This document shows positions 1 through 12,278 of a DNA stretch of 64,000 bases, in pieces. How positions within the stretch are numbered: the first letter of the stretch is position 1; the number at the start of each line of letters is the position of its first letter. The translations under genes and the position numbers were made by a program. Source of the DNA: Protea cynaroides (taxonomy: Eukaryota > Streptophyta > Magnoliopsida > Proteales > Proteaceae); NCBI GenBank assembly GCA_028583415.1, contig CM053271.1, positions 84,813,789 through 84,877,788 on the forward strand. Direction: 5' to 3'. The notes under the pieces are model-generated. The model searched no databases and was not told where the DNA came from. It saw nothing but the letters and a program-made list of their open reading frames with translations.

Positions 1-2063
1 AAATAAAATCTGATCAAAGGTACACGCAGAAAGGGCACTCGCATGAAGCGTCATGCTCGTCCTCTCCTGCTTGCACATCCAGAGCAGCTACACCTCCATA
101 CGCCGGAGTGTTCATGTAGTCATCCACCGTGTAACCTGCATCAACATCTAAAAACAATGTATATACAAAGGGTGAGCTCACAACTTAGCTCAGTAAGACA
201 ATCAGACAGTTTCACAATATTATGCATGAGTAACAATCATTTTATGTTGTGGTCTGGTTTTAAGTTTGCAATGTGCTATAGAAAGGTTTGGTGGCCCCCG
301 CACCTCTATACACGAGTGTGTGACACCTCATGGATCACACCCCCATTGGCCCACATGCACCCATCATGGAATAGAGATAGAGCTAAGATACCCCCGTACC
401 TCCCCTGATACTTTACCCATACAGTACCTAAGCCCCTACTGGCCAGGGCTCGCAAACTGGGCTCGCAACTAACCAATCCTATATGTCATCAATGTACGCT
501 CTATCCCAGCACAGTCGTCTACGACATAGAGATAGAGCTAAGGAATTCCCACACCTCCCCTGATGCCCTATCCGCAACTAACCCACTAGGATAGAAACAA
601 TACGCAGGTAGACCCTATCCCAACATAACTCCCTACGGCATAGAGATAGAACTAAAGCATCGTGGACAAGCCAGCGTCGACCTCGGAGACCACAATGCCA
701 CATAACAATGGTCAGGCCAGCATCAACATCGGAGACCACCGTACCACGACCTTCCCCTGATGCCCCACCCGTACCAAGCATGTTAAGACAGAATACTACA
801 AAAGGTGCTAGTGTGAGGAGCGATCCCAGGCCCATGCCCCACTCCACACACTAACGAAAACAATCACATGCTTAACAATCACATTCTATCAATGCATGAA
901 CAATAATAATAACTGAAAGTAAAGGATGGCATGTGAATATGCACAAACATCACATCATAGATATTCAGGTGATTAACAACAACTTACTGTTCATTAATTA
1001 TTAGGTTTAGGTCAGATTCCCTTACCTGACGCTCATTTGTTAGCTTGCTCCACGTCGCAAGATCCAAACGAAAAGTCACAAAGTCCTACAATGTTATTAG
1101 GGTTTCATTAGAATATATTGCTTAGGGTTTCATGTTGGTCGGAAACCAACATGGTTACAAAATACCCTCATAGAGCTGACCGGTGGCATGTACCGGTCGC
1201 AGCTCTGTGGGAAAAGACTGGCGACCGGTATGGTCAGCCGGTCCCCACAGACCAGCCTCCTGAGGGTCACCGGTGGCAACATACCAGTCGCACTATGTGC
1301 AACCGGTATAGTCGACTGGTATGTCTCCAGAAGACCATACATGGGTTTTTCGACTGCCGTCGATCACCCTCCATTGATTTCCAAGGTTTCTCCTATTCAT
1401 TCTAAGTCTGAGCTTTGAGTTAGAGTTATCCCCAACTCATTCAAGTTTTGTTTCGATGAATATCATCTCGGAACTCGAATCTAGGGTTTGACGGCAACTT
1501 AGGGTTTACTGGCCAGTTTAGGGTTTTAGATCAATACCTACTTTGCATGGTATTGATCCACCCATACAGCTATCATAGGGTAAGAAGATTGATTCAAACA
1601 CTTACCGTTGACTGGCGTAGCGTGAGCGTCATCGAACGGTAATGGCGGCACCTTCTTCTTCTTCCTAGCTCCTTCTCCTTTCCAACCTCTTTCTCTTCTC
1701 TAGGGTTTGTGAGAGATAATGGAAAGGATTTAAGGAGGTTTAAGGGTGTATTTATAGGCTAGAATTAGGGTTCAGTAACCTATTAGGATTAGGAAAGTCT
1801 TAGGATTCGAAATCAGGAAAGTGGGACACTCAGAAGTCAATTTTTGGATTTCCACACTTAGATGCGCAGACCTGACCGGTCGACCGGTACCAAGACCGGT
1901 ACCATCGACCGGTCAACATAAAATCATGTTGATTCGATCGTCTTTGGTCCAATTTCATACCTGATTGTCATCCGCTCGTCCAGTCTGGCCCGGTGATGAT
2001 CGGAAGACCTGTCACGACATAAAACCAAGGTTTAAACCTGGTTTACGGAGTGCGGGTCTTACA
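1..2063 (-). repeat. 3' LTR of outer gypsy element (partial)
   Basis: Matches the LTRs at 6559, 17255 and 22562 along its length. The window starts about 35-40 bp into the stretch homologous to 6835. A TATA box for minus-strand transcription (TATAAATA read on minus) lies at 1749-1756, with a cluster of ACCGGT motifs 120-165 bp upstream of it at 1875-1913 and a second cluster at about 1178-1325. The outer boundary at 2063 (...GGGTCTTACA) is set by comparison with the right LTR, which ends at the same motif at 24544. Homology with the inner LTRs continues to 2117. Confidence 0.85.
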
Positions 2064-2131
2064 ACTCCCCCACCCTTAAATGAAATTTCATCCTGAAATT
2101 TGCATGTAGGTTTCACAACTCCCCCACCCTT
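2064..2131 (-). promoter_or_regulatory. Duplicated polypurine tract of outer element
   Basis: Two copies of actcccccaccctt on the plus strand (AAGGGTGGGGGAGT on the coding strand) lie at 2064-2077 and 2118-2131. Each is directly followed, on the coding strand, by a possible LTR start with TG: TGTAAGACC and TGTGAAACC. A polypurine tract primes plus-strand DNA synthesis and fixes the LTR edge, so either copy could set the element end. Confidence 0.7.
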
Positions 2132-3377
2132 GAACAAAATTTCGGCCCCGAAATTTGAACATACCTTGATCATTGAAAAGGTTAGGGTATTCCTTCCTCA
2201 TTGCGCTCTCCTCTTCCCAAGTAATTTCCTCCACATTTTGGCTTCTCCAATGTACCTTCACATAATGGATATCCTTGGTTCGAAGTTGCTGAACTTTTTG
2301 ACTTGAGAGCATCACAGGCACCACTTCGAATGTTAAGTCTTCAGTCAAGTTTGGGGGATCAGCGGTCAAGATGTGCGATGGATCTCTGACATACTTCTTC
2401 AGTAATGATACATGGAACACATTATGAACACTAGACATAGATGGTGGTAGAGCCAATTGATATGCTACATTACCACGTCGGGTCAATATCTCATACGGTC
2501 CCACATACCTGGGGCAAAGCTTCCCCTTCTTACCAAACCGTTTCAGGCCTCGCATCGGTGACACCTTCAAGAATACTTTGTCACCCACTGCAAACTCCAG
2601 ATCTCGACGTCGATTATCCGCATAGTGCTTCTGTCGAACTTGAGCTGTCTTTACTCTCTCCTTGATCTGATCAATCACTCGACAAGTTTCTTCAACAAAC
2701 TCCGGTCCTATAATTATTCTTTCCCCCACTTCGTTCCATAACAGAGGTGTACGACACTTCTTCCCATAGAGTGCTTCATATGGGGCCATCTGAATTGTAG
2801 CCTGATAACTGTTGTTATAAGCAAATTCGATAAGTGATAGCTTCTCATCCCAAGCTCCCTTGAAGTCTATTGCATAAGCTCGGAGCATATCTTCTAAAAT
2901 TTGAATAGTTCGCTCTGACTGTCTGTCCGTCTGAGGGTGAAAAGTTGTGCTGAACTTCAACTTCGTTCCCATAGCTTTCTGTAATCTTTCCCAGAACTTT
3001 GATGTAAAACGGGGATCTCTGTCAGATACTATACTCTTTGGAATGCCATGAAGTTTGACTATATTATCAACATATAACTTGGCCAGTTTCTCCAAGGTAT
3101 ACTGAGGTCTGACCGTAATAAATCGAGCTGTCTTGGTGAGTCGATCCACTATAACCCAAACTGCATCCACAGACCTTGGTGTCAAAGGTAAGCCAGTGAC
3201 GAAATCCATAGTAATACAATCCCACTTCCAGGCAGGTTCCGGTAATGGCTGTAGCAAACCTGCGGGTCTCTTCCTTTCCGCTTTAACTTGTTGACAATTC
3301 AGACACTGGAACACGAAACAAGCTATATCTGCTTTCATACCCCTCCACCAATATAGTCTTCTTAAATCATGGTACAT
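2088..3377 (-). pseudogene. Outer gypsy pol: integrase and chromodomain
   Basis: An open stretch of 429 codons encodes the end of the integrase zinc finger (QCLNCQQ), the catalytic core with its acidic residues (WDCITMDF, VSDRDPRF, and the glutamate in SERTIQILEDMLR), the GPY-type C-terminal region (PRYVGPYEIL) and a chromodomain-like tail (VHWRSQNVEEITWEEES). These insert the cDNA; the chromodomain targets chromatin in this family. The frame runs through the polypurine tract into the LTR, because the stop used by the inner copy is lost here. Upstream it is separated from the rest of pol by an in-frame TAG at about 3411, where the inner copy has a tyrosine codon. Confidence 0.85.
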
Positions 3378-3410
3378 TTTGGTACTTCCTGGATGTACCG
3401 AATATGGAGT

Positions 3411-3857
3411 CTAATGAGCTTCAGTCATAACTCGATCTCTGATATTGCAGTCTTCACTCTCAGGTATGCATAACTGTCTACGATACCTGAGTACCTTGTC
3501 TGAATCCAAGGTAAAGTCAGGATTGCTCGTACCCTTATCTAAGTCTTCTTGCACAGTCTTGAGATGAGGATCCTGTAGGATTGCTATCTTGACTACATCA
3601 ACTAGATCCGGTGAGATCTTCAGAGTGGCGAACATCATGGTGAACTTATGAATTAAGCCTTGCTCAACTGGATCTTCTGCAGTCTCTATAATATACTCTT
3701 TATCACCTTCGATTGAACTTGAAGTTGCGGCACATAATGCAGCATTTGTACTTGGTCCTGCCTCAGGTTTCGATGCCCACTTTCTGCTTAAGGCGTCAGC
3801 CACCACATTTGCTTTACCCGGATGGTACTGGATGTCACAATCATAATCTTTCAACAA
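3411..3857 (-). pseudogene. Outer gypsy pol: RNase H to integrase linker
   Basis: This segment of 148 codons continues RNase H (IQYHPGKANVVADALSRK) into the start of integrase (RDRVMTEAH). It is cut off at its downstream end by the TAG near 3411. At its upstream end it is out of frame with RT because of a one-base insertion near 3910 compared with the inner copy at about 10726. Confidence 0.85.
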
Positions 3858-5606
3858 TTCCAGCCATCTCCTCTATCTCATTTTCAGATCCTTCTGAGTG
3901 AAAAGATAAGTTTAAGCTCTTGTGATCTGACTTGATCTGAAACTTCTCACCATACAAGTAGTGTCTCCAAGTCTTGATTGCATGAATAACCGCTGCTAGC
4001 TCCAAGTCATGCGTAGGATAGTTCTTCTCATGCTCCTTTAACTGTCTTGATGCGTAAACAATCACCTGTTCTCTTTGCATCAATACACACCCAATACCCA
4101 ACCCTGAAGCATCCGTATATAAAGTAAATGGTATGCTTGGTTCTGGGATGGTCAAGATAGGTGCAGAGACTAGTCTTGACTTCAAAGTCTGAAAGCACTT
4201 CTCACACTCATCTGTCCATATAAATTTCTCTCCCTTCTTGGTCAATCTGGTGAGTGGAACAGCGATCCTGGAGTAATCTTCCACGAATCTTCTATAATAA
4301 CCAGCCAACCCAAGGAAACTACGAATCTCCGCAACAGATTTTGGTGCTTCCCAACCTACTATAGCAGCTATCTTACTTGGATCAACCTTGATACCATCTT
4401 CAGATACAACATGGCCCAAGAAAGCCACTTCCTTCAGCCAAAACTCGCACTTCTTGAACTTAGCATAAAGCTTTTCCTGTCTCAGTCGTTGTAGGGCTGC
4501 CCTCAAATGTGTTGTATGAGTCTCCATGTCCTTAGAGTAGATCAATATGTCATCGATGAATACGATGACTGAAGTGTCCAACATATCATGAAACACTCGG
4601 TTCATCAGTTCCATGAACGACGCTGGAGCATTGGTCAACCCGAAAGACATAACTAGAAACTCATAATGCCCATACCTCGTCCTGAAAGCAGTCTTCGGAA
4701 TATCTCCGACCTTGATCTTCAGTTGGTGATACCCCGATCGGAGATCAATCTTCGAGAAAACCTTTGCACCCTGCAATTGATCGAACAGATCATCGATCCT
4801 AGGCAAAGGATACCAATTCTTGATCGTCAACTTGTTCAGTTCACGGTAGTCAATGCATAGCCTTACACTTCCGTCCTTCTTCTTGACGAATAATACCGGT
4901 GCTCCCCAAGGTGATATGCTAGGTCGTATGAAACCCTTATCCAACAATTCTTGTAACTGGGTCTTCAACTCCTTTAACTCGGTAGGGGCCATTCTGTATG
5001 GTGCTTTGGACACCGGCGCCGAACCTGGCATAAGGTCTATTACAAACTTTGTAGCCCTGTCTGACGGTAGTCCTAGAAGCTCCTCTGGAAATACATCTGG
5101 GAACTTTCGAACCACATCTATATCTTCCATCTTGAGTGACTCTGTCGTGATGTTGACTACAGATACTAGATACCCCACTCCCCCTTTCTTTAAGCATCTC
5201 TTAGCTTTTAAGGCGGAGAGAATCAGCTTCCGCTTCCTAGATAGCCTGATCCCAGTGAAGCTATACTCCTTTCCCTTTTTGTCAGTAAGCACAAGCTTCC
5301 TTTCACCACAAAATAGAACGGCCGAATGATGGCCTAGCCAATCCATTCCCAAAATGACATCAAAGTCTGCCATCTTAAGTAATACTAGGCTTGCTTCTAA
5401 GTCTCGGCCCTCAATACATACAGTACATGGTCCATAATATTCGGTCAAAGCCACTTCGACTCCTAGTGGAGAGCGAACTATCAAGCTTGGGTTCAAGTTC
5501 TTGATTGGTAACTCTATTCGCTTCCCAAAAGAAATCGAAACAAATGAGTGCGTGGCCCCAGAGTCAAATAGTACTCTGGCAGGTATACCAGCTACATTTA
5601 AAATTC
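3841..5606 (-). pseudogene. Outer gypsy pol: protease, RT and RNase H
   Basis: Starting just after the intron acceptor at 5607, the frame reads protease with its catalytic triplet (RVLFDSGATHSF, around 5560), then ILGMDWL, reverse transcriptase (SPWGAPVLFVKKKDG; YHQLKIK; FIDDILIYS with the two catalytic aspartates) and RNase H (LYTDASGLGIG). The ORF that starts at an internal Met (5496) hides the true start: protease is read from the gag exon through splicing. The order PR-RT-RH-IN is that of Ty3/gypsy. The frame breaks near 3895 in RNase H. Confidence 0.9.
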
Positions 5607-5692
5607 CTGGAATTTTCTATCATCCCTTAGTTCTATATGCGCATACACACAAATGAAAATAGTAAGCCAAATAGTAAGGGATAGAGTCATAC
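5607..5692 (-). other. Candidate gag-pol intron, outer element (86 bp)
   Basis: On the minus strand the segment starts GTATGACT and ends ATTCCAG. Unspliced, gag reads on for about 30 codons into a stop (end at 5598). If it is removed, the frame becomes ...DVVT-GILNVAGIPARVLFDSGA..., joining gag directly to protease. The inner copy has the same boundaries and outcome (13389-13475). A length of 86 bp suits a plant intron. No transcript evidence is available here. Confidence 0.7.
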
Positions 5693-6558
5693 CAGTGACC
5701 ACATCAGGTGATGCAGCTGCCTCTTCAGTGGTGACCGCATAAACTGTTCCTTGCTGGGGAGGTTGCTTCTTAGGTAGAGTGCAGGTCCTTGCAATATGAC
5801 CCACTTGCTGATAGTTGAAACACTTGATATTCGGGTTGAATCTGGCATTCTGTGGCATAGGTGGTGCCGCATTGTTCCTTGCAGGCACTGTAGCGGTCTG
5901 AGCCCTGTATGGGCGGAAGGGTCTATTGTTACCGCCACTCGAACTCTCAATAGTGGGTCTCTTCACTCCCCTGTTCTGAGCGAAGAAGCTATCCCTCTGA
6001 CTGGACTCTATCACCCTCGCAACCTGCACAGCCTCATTATAGATCTTCTTGTCCAGACCCAAGATGTGCTCTCTGATGCTTCCACGTAGTCCCATGGTGA
6101 ACCTATGTGTCTTGGTCTCTTCCTCCTGCATACTTGCCGGTGCGAAGAAAAATAACTCCTCGTACCTCTGCTGATAGGCATCCACAGTCGACAGGGACTG
6201 CTGCAAATTAAGGAACTCCTTCTCCATCTGATCTCTGAAACTCTTTGGAAAATACTTATCGAAGAAGGCACCCTTGAACACTTCCCAGTCTACTTGCGTA
6301 TGCTTAGTCTCCAGATATGCCCGTGTAGAATTCCACCAAGCATTTGCATCTTCTTTCAGTATGTGAGTGGCAAATAAGACTTTTTCCTCCTCTGTACAGA
6401 TCATCAGTCGGAAGTTTTTCTCCATCTCAGCAACCCACTGTGCTGGCCACAATGGTCTCCTTGCCTTACCGGTGAACGATGAAGGCTTCAACTTCAGGAA
6501 TCTATCCACCGCTCTACTCAGATCATGCTGTCCCTGAGTGTTCATTCCGTACCATGGT
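5693..6558 (-). pseudogene. Outer gypsy gag, C-terminal part (split by insertion)
   Basis: Encodes the retrotransposon Gag domain (FLKLKPSSFTG, AEMEKNFRLM, EDANAWWNSTRAYLE, YFPKSFRDQMEKEFLNLQQ) followed by a basic linker and a zinc knuckle. The knuckle reads CFNYQQVGHIARTC, with tyrosine in place of the second cysteine that is present in the inner copy, so metal binding is probably lost. The 5' end stops abruptly at 6558, where the inner element is inserted; the N-terminal part lies at 19642-20059. Confidence 0.9.
6554..6558. repeat. Target site duplication ATGGT, left copy
   Basis: ATGGT directly precedes the inner element's TGTCACACC end at 6559. The same five bases follow its other end at 19642-19646. 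Joining 6558 to 19647 restores the outer gag reading. Confidence 0.9.
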
Positions 6559-8937
6559 TGTCACACCCCAATTCCGATCCAACCAGAATGGTGTGAGTGA
6601 ACCGTCATTGAACCAACGGTTCACACCAGGATCTCGAATAGGCCATGTCCGCTCATACAAACCATTACACATAACCACAATCAGAATATAAATATACAGC
6701 GGAAGACTTAAAATAGAATGAACTGAGTATCTATTGATAATTTAAATAAATATCCAATTATCTAAATTCAAACACATAAAATAATATCCATACATCCATT
6801 TAATCCAACCGAAAATAAATAAAAGAAATAAATAAAATCCGATCAAAGGTACACGCAGAAAGGGCACTCGCATGAAGCGTCATGCTCGTCCTCTCCTGCC
6901 TGCACATCCAGAGCAGCTACACCTTCATACGTCGGAGCGTTCATGTAGTCATCAACAGTATAACCTGCATCAACATCTAAAACATGTATATATACAAAGG
7001 GTGAGCTCACAACTTAGCTCAGTAAGACAATCAGACAGTTTCACAATATTATGCATGAGTAACAATCAATTTTATGCTGTGGTCTGATTTTAAGTTTGCA
7101 ATGTGCAATAGAAAGGTTTGGTGGCCCCCGCACCTCTATACACGAGTGTGTGGCACCTCATGGATCACACCCCCATTGGCCCACATGCACCCATCATGGA
7201 ACAAAGATAAAGCTAAGATACCCACGTACCTCCCCTGATACTCTACCCATACCAGTACCTAAGCCCCTACTGGCCAGGGCTCGCAAATTGGGCTCGCAAC
7301 TAACCAATCCTATATGTCATCAATGTACGCTCTATCCCAGCACAACCGTCTATGGCATAGAGATAGAGCTAAGGCATTCCCACACCTCCCCTGATGCCCT
7401 ATCCGCAACCAACCCACTAGGATAGAAACAATACGGTAGACCCTATCCCAACATAACTCCCTACGACATACAGATAGAGCTAAAGCATCGTGGACAAGCC
7501 AGCGTCGACTTGGAGACCACAGTGCCACATAACAATGGCCAGGCCAACATCAATATCGGGGACCACCGTACCACGACCTTCCCCTGATGCCCCACCCGTA
7601 CCAAGCATGTTAAGACATAATACTACAAAAAGGTGCTAATGTGAAGAGCGATCCCAGGCCCATGCCCCACTCCACACACTAACGAAAACAATCACATGCC
7701 TAACAATCACATCCTATCAATGCATGAACAGTAATAACAACTGAAAGTAAAGGATGGCATGTGAATATGCACAAACAACACATCTCATATAATCAGGTGA
7801 TTAACAACAATTTACTGTCCATTAATTATTAGGTTTAGGTCAGATTCCCTTAGCTGACGCTCGTTTGTTAGCTTGCTCCACGTCGCAAGATCCAAACGGG
7901 AAGTCACAAAGTCCTACAATGTTATTAGGGTTTCATTAGAATATATTGCTTAGGGTTTCATGTTGGTCGAAAACCAACATGGTTTACAAAATACCCTCAC
8001 AGAGCTGACCGGTGGCATGTACCGGTCGCAGCTCTGTGGGGAAGACTGGCGACCGGTATGGTCAGCCGGTCCCCACAGACCAGCCTCCCGAGGGATACCG
8101 GTGGCAACATACCGGTCGCACTATGTGCAACCGGTATAGTCGACTGGTATGTCTCCGGAAGACCATACATGGTTTTTTCGACTGTCGTCGATCATCCTCC
8201 ATGGATTTTCTGGGTTTCTCCTATCCATCCTAAGTCTAGGCATTGAGTTAGAGTTATCCCCAACTCATTCAAGTCTCGTTTCAAAGAATATCATCTCGAA
8301 ACTCGAATCTAGGGTTTGACGGCAACTTAGGGTTTATTGGCCAACTTAGGGTTTTAGATCAATACCTACTTTGCATGGTATTGATCTACCCACACAACTA
8401 ACATAGGAATAGTTAAAACACTTACCGTTGACTGGCGTAGTGTGAGCTTCGTCGAACGGTAATGGCGGCACCTTCTTCTTCTTCCTAGCTCCTTCTCCTT
8501 TCCAACTTCTTTCTTTTCTCTAGGGTTTACGAGAGACAATGGAAAGGATTTGAGGAGGCTTAATGGTGTATTTATAGGCTAAAAATATCGTTTAGTAACC
8601 CTACCAGGATTAGGAAACTTCTAGGATTCGAAATCAGGAAAATGGGACCTGCAGAGACCAATTTCCAGATCCCCGCACTTAGCTGCGCAAGCCATACCGG
8701 TCGACCGGTACCAAGACAGGTACCATCGACCGGTCAACATAAAATGATGACTATTTGGTCGTCTTTGGTCCAATTTCATACCTGTTTGTCATCCGCTTGT
8801 CCTGCCTGGCCCGGTGATGATCGGAAGACCTGTCACGACACAAAACCAAGGTTTAGATCGGGTTTCAGAGTGCGGGTCTTCCAACTCCCCCACCCTTAAA
8901 AGAAATTTCATCCCAAAATTTGCATGTAGGTTTCACA
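6559..8937 (-). repeat. 3' LTR of inner gypsy element (2379 bp)
   Basis: Starts TGTCACACC and ends GGTTTCACA on the plus strand, so it has TG...CA ends with a short inverted repeat. TATAAATA (minus) lies at 8569-8576, with an ACCGGT cluster upstream of it at 8695-8735 and a second cluster at about 8006-8150. The duplicated polypurine motif is found inside its end (8884-8897) and just outside it (8938-8951). Confidence 0.9.
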
Positions 8938-9504
8938 ACTCCCCCACCCTTAATAGAAATTTCGGCCTCGAAATTTAAACGTACCTTGATCGTTGAAAAG
9001 ATTAGGGTACTCCTTCCTCATTGCGCTCTCTTCTTCCCAAGTAATTTCCTCCACATTTTGGCTTCTCCAATGCACCTTCACATAATGGATATCCTTGGTT
9101 CGAAGTTGTTGTACCTTTCGACTTGAGAGCATCACAGGCACCACTTCGAATGTTAAGTCTTCAGTTACGTCTGGGGGATCAGCGGTCAAGATGTGCGATG
9201 GATCTCTGACATACTTCTTCAGTAATGATACATGGAACACATTATGAACACTGGACATAGATGGTGGTAGAGCCAATTGATATGCTACATTACCACATCG
9301 GTTCAATATCTCATATGGTCCCACATACCTGGGGCAAAGCTTCCCCTTCTTACCAAACCGTTTTAGACCGCGCACCGGTGACACCTTCAAGAACACTTTG
9401 TCACCCACTGCAAACTCCAGATCTCGACGTCGATTATCCGCATAGTGCTTCTGTCGAACTTGAGCTGCCTTTACTCTCTCCTTGATTTGATCAATCACTC
9501 GCAA
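8938..9504 (-). pseudogene. Inner gypsy pol: integrase C-terminus and chromodomain
   Basis: 184 codons (8950-9504) covering the end of integrase (QKHYADNRRRDLEF, PRYVGPYEILN) and the chromodomain-like tail, ending in a proper stop after KFRGRNFY next to the polypurine tract at 8938-8951. It is out of frame with the upstream integrase because one base is missing near 9500 (CACTCGCAAG here, CACTCGACAAG in the outer copy). Confidence 0.87.
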
Positions 9505-10328
9505 GTTTCTTCAACAAACTCCGGTCCTATAATTCTTCTTTCCCCCACTTCGTTCCATAACAGAGGTGTACGACACTTCTTCCCATAGAGTGCTTCATAT
9601 GGGGCCATCTGAATTGTAGCCTGATAACTGTTGTTGTAAGCGAACTCGATAAGTGATAGCTTCTTATCCCAAGCTCCCATGAAATCTATTGCACAAGCTC
9701 GGAGCATATCTTCCAAAATTTGAATAGTTCGCTCTAACTGTCCGTCCGTCTGAGGGTGAAAAGCTGTGCTGAACTTCAACTTCGTTCCCATAGCTTTCTG
9801 TAATCCTTCCCAGAACTTTGATGTAAAACGGGGATCTCTGTCAGATACTATACTCTCTGGAACGCCATGAAGTCTGACTATATTATCCACATATAACTTG
9901 GCCAGTTTCTCCATGGTATACTGAGGTCTGACCGCAATAAATCGAGCTATCTTGGTGAGTCGATCCACTATAACCCAAACTGCATCCACTGACCTTGGTG
10001 TCAAAGGTAGGCCAGTAACAAAATCCATGGTAATGCAATCCCACTTCCATGCAGGTTCTGGTAATGGCTGTAGCAAACCTGCGGGTCTCTGCCTTTTCAC
10101 TTTAACTTGTTGACAATTTAGACACTGGAACACGAAACGAGCTATATCTGCTTTCATACCCCTCCACCAATATAATCTTCTTAAATCATGGTACATTTTG
10201 GTACTTCCCGGATGTACCGAATATGGAGTATAATGAGCTTCAGTCATAACTCGATCTCTGATATCGCAGTCTTCACTCTCCGGTATACATAAACGTCCAT
10301 GATACCTGAGTACCCTGTCTGAATCCAA
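9495..10328 (-). pseudogene. Inner gypsy pol: integrase
   Basis: 277 codons with the zinc-binding region (VHPGSTKMYHDL, then QCLNCQQ: His/His/Cys/Cys) and the catalytic core (WDCITMDF, VSDRDPRF, and glutamate in FHPQTDGQLERTIQ). All core acidic residues are present. Frameshifts bound it at both ends: a lost base near 10347 separates it from RNase H, and another near 9500 separates it from its C-terminus. Confidence 0.88.
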
Positions 10329-11317
10329 GGTAAAGTCAGGATTGCTCTACCCTTCTCTAAGTCTTCTTGCACAGTCTTGATATGAGGATCCTGTAGGATT
10401 GCTACCTTGACTTCATCAACTAGATCCGGTGAGATCTTCAAAGCTGCGAACATCATGGTGAACTTATGAATTAAGCCTTGCTCAACTGGATCTTCTGCAG
10501 TCTCTATAATATAATCTTCATCACCTTCGATTGAACTTGAAGCTGCGGCACATAATGCAGCATTTGTACTTGGTCCTGCCTCAGGTTTCGATGCCCACTT
10601 TCTGCTTAAGGCGTCAGCCACAACATTTGCTTTATCCGGATGATACTGGATGTCACAGTTATAATCTTTTAACAATTCCAGCCATCTCCTCTGTCTCATA
10701 TTCAGATCCTTCTGAGTGAAAAGGTAGGTTAAGCTCTTGTGATCTGAATTAATCTGAAACTTCTCACCGTACAAGTAGTGTCTCCAAGTCTTGATTGCAT
10801 GTATAACCGCTGCTAACTCCAAATCATGCGTAGGGTAGTTCTTCTCATGCTCCTTTAACTGTCTTGATGCGTAAGCAATCACTTGTTCTCCTTGCATCAA
10901 TACACACCCAATACCCAACCCTGAAGAATCCGTATATAAAGTAAACAGTACGCTTGGTTGTGGGATGGTCAAGATAGGTGCAGAGACTAGTCTTGACTTC
11001 AAAGTCTGAAAACACTTCTCGCATTCATCTGTCCATATGAATTTCTCTCCCTTCTTGGTCAATCTGGTGAGTGGAACAGCGATCCTGGAGTATTCTTCCA
11101 CGAATCTTCTATAATAACCAGCCAACCCAAGGAAACTACGAATTTCCGCAACAGATTTTGGTGCTTCCCATCCTACTATAGCAGCTATCTTGCTTGGATC
11201 AACCTTGATACCGTCTTCAGATACAACATGGCCCAAGAAAGCCACTTCCTTTAGCCAAAACTCACACTTCTTGAACTTAGCATAAAGCTTCTCCTGTCTC
11301 AGTCGTTGTAGGGCTGC
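10244..11317 (-). pseudogene. Inner gypsy pol: RT thumb and RNase H
   Basis: The readable ORF begins at an internal Met (11245), but homology with the outer copy continues to 11317, where an LTR is inserted. It covers the end of RT (FLGHVVSEDGIKVDPSK, SFLGLAGYYRRF) and RNase H (LYTDSSGLGIG, IKSDHKSL-like IN SDHKSL, IQYHPDKANVVADALSRK). Compared with the outer copy the active-site TDAS is TDSS; the aspartate is kept. Confidence 0.87.
11313..11317. repeat. Target site duplication GCTGC, left copy
   Basis: GCTGC occurs immediately left of the inserted LTR (starts TGTAAGACCC at 11318) and immediately right of its end (12279-12283). Removing the insert restores the RT reading seen in the outer copy near 4490-4505. 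Confidence 0.85.
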
Positions 11318-12278
11318 TGTAAGACCCGTGTCAAACTAACCCGGTCTTACCACCTTGATCCAGGTTTACCCATCATGGTCGAGTCAAATGGACCAAGGGC
11401 ATGAAGGAGAACGAGATCCCAGGTATCAAATCGACCCAAAAATACTTTATTTTAAGGGAGGGTCGCACACCCAGCTAAGCAGGGTCGGACCTCCCAAAAC
11501 AGAAAGTCAGACCCTCAGTTTTGAAGGGAGGGTCGGACAGCTTAAGACCCTAGGGTCGACGGGATCATCGACCCTCCCATCGACCCTCGGTTTCTGACGA
11601 ATATAGAAATTAGGAAATATCTATATTTTTCGATTGGGATTCTTTCCAAATCTCAATGGGACTTATTTAGGATGTTCCTAGTCTATTTANNNNNNNNNNN
11701 NNNNNNNNNNNNNNNNNNNNNNNNNNNNNNNNNNNNNNNNNNNNNNNNNNNNNNNNNNNNNNNNNNNNNNNNNNNNNNNNNNNNNNNNNNNNNNNNNNNN
11801 NNNNNNNNNNNNNNNNNNNNNNNNNNNNNNNNNNNNNNNNNNNNNNNNNNNNNNNNNNNNNNNNNNNNNNNNNNNNNNNNNNNNNNNNNNNNNNNNNNNN
11901 NNNNNNNNNNNNNNNNNNNNNNNNNNNNNNNNNNNNNNNNNNNNNNNNNNNNNNNNNNNNNNNNNNNNNNNNNNNNNNNNNNNNNNNNNNNNNNNNNNNN
12001 NNNNNNNNNNNNNNNNNNNNNNNNNNNNNNNNNNNNNNNNNNNNNNNNNNNNNNNNNNNNNNNNNNNNNNNNNNNNNNNNNNNNNNNNNNNNNNNNNNNN
12101 NNNNNNNNNNNNNNNNNNNNNNNNNNNNNNNNNNNNNNNNNNNNNNNNNNNNNNNNNNNNNNNNNNNNNNNNNNNNNNNNNNNNNNNNNGGGATAGCCTA
12201 TTCGAAATCCTGGTTGAACCGTTGGTTACTTAGCGGTTCATCACACCATTCTGGTTGGTGCGGAATTGGGGTGTGATA
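11318..12278 (+). mobile_element. Related gypsy LTR (solo LTR or collapsed element) inserted in inner RT
   Basis: Begins TGTAAGACCC and ends GGGGTGTGATA on the plus strand, between GCTGC duplications. Its last 80 bp or so are the reverse complement of the ends of the LTRs at 6559/17255/22562 (AACCAGAATGGTGTG-type sequence), so it is a relative in the opposite orientation. The middle, with repeated GGGTCGGAC-like motifs, differs. Half of it is the 500-N gap, so I cannot tell a solo LTR from a full element. Confidence 0.75.
11690..12189. other. Assembly gap of 500 N
   Basis: Exactly 500 unknown bases, a usual placeholder length rather than a measured size. The true length may be several kb if a whole nested element is collapsed here. 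Confidence 1.

Noticed and set aside
43..408. Recurrent plus-strand ORF starting MKRHARPLL (also at 6872, 17568, 22876)
   Set aside because: It lies in the LTRs, antisense to the element, and changes length and frame between copies through indels, so it is not a conserved protein.
4853..5329. Plus-strand ORF of 158 codons
   Set aside because: Shadow of the gypsy protease/RT gene on the other strand.
11672..12196. ORF of X residues
   Set aside because: It spans the N gap.
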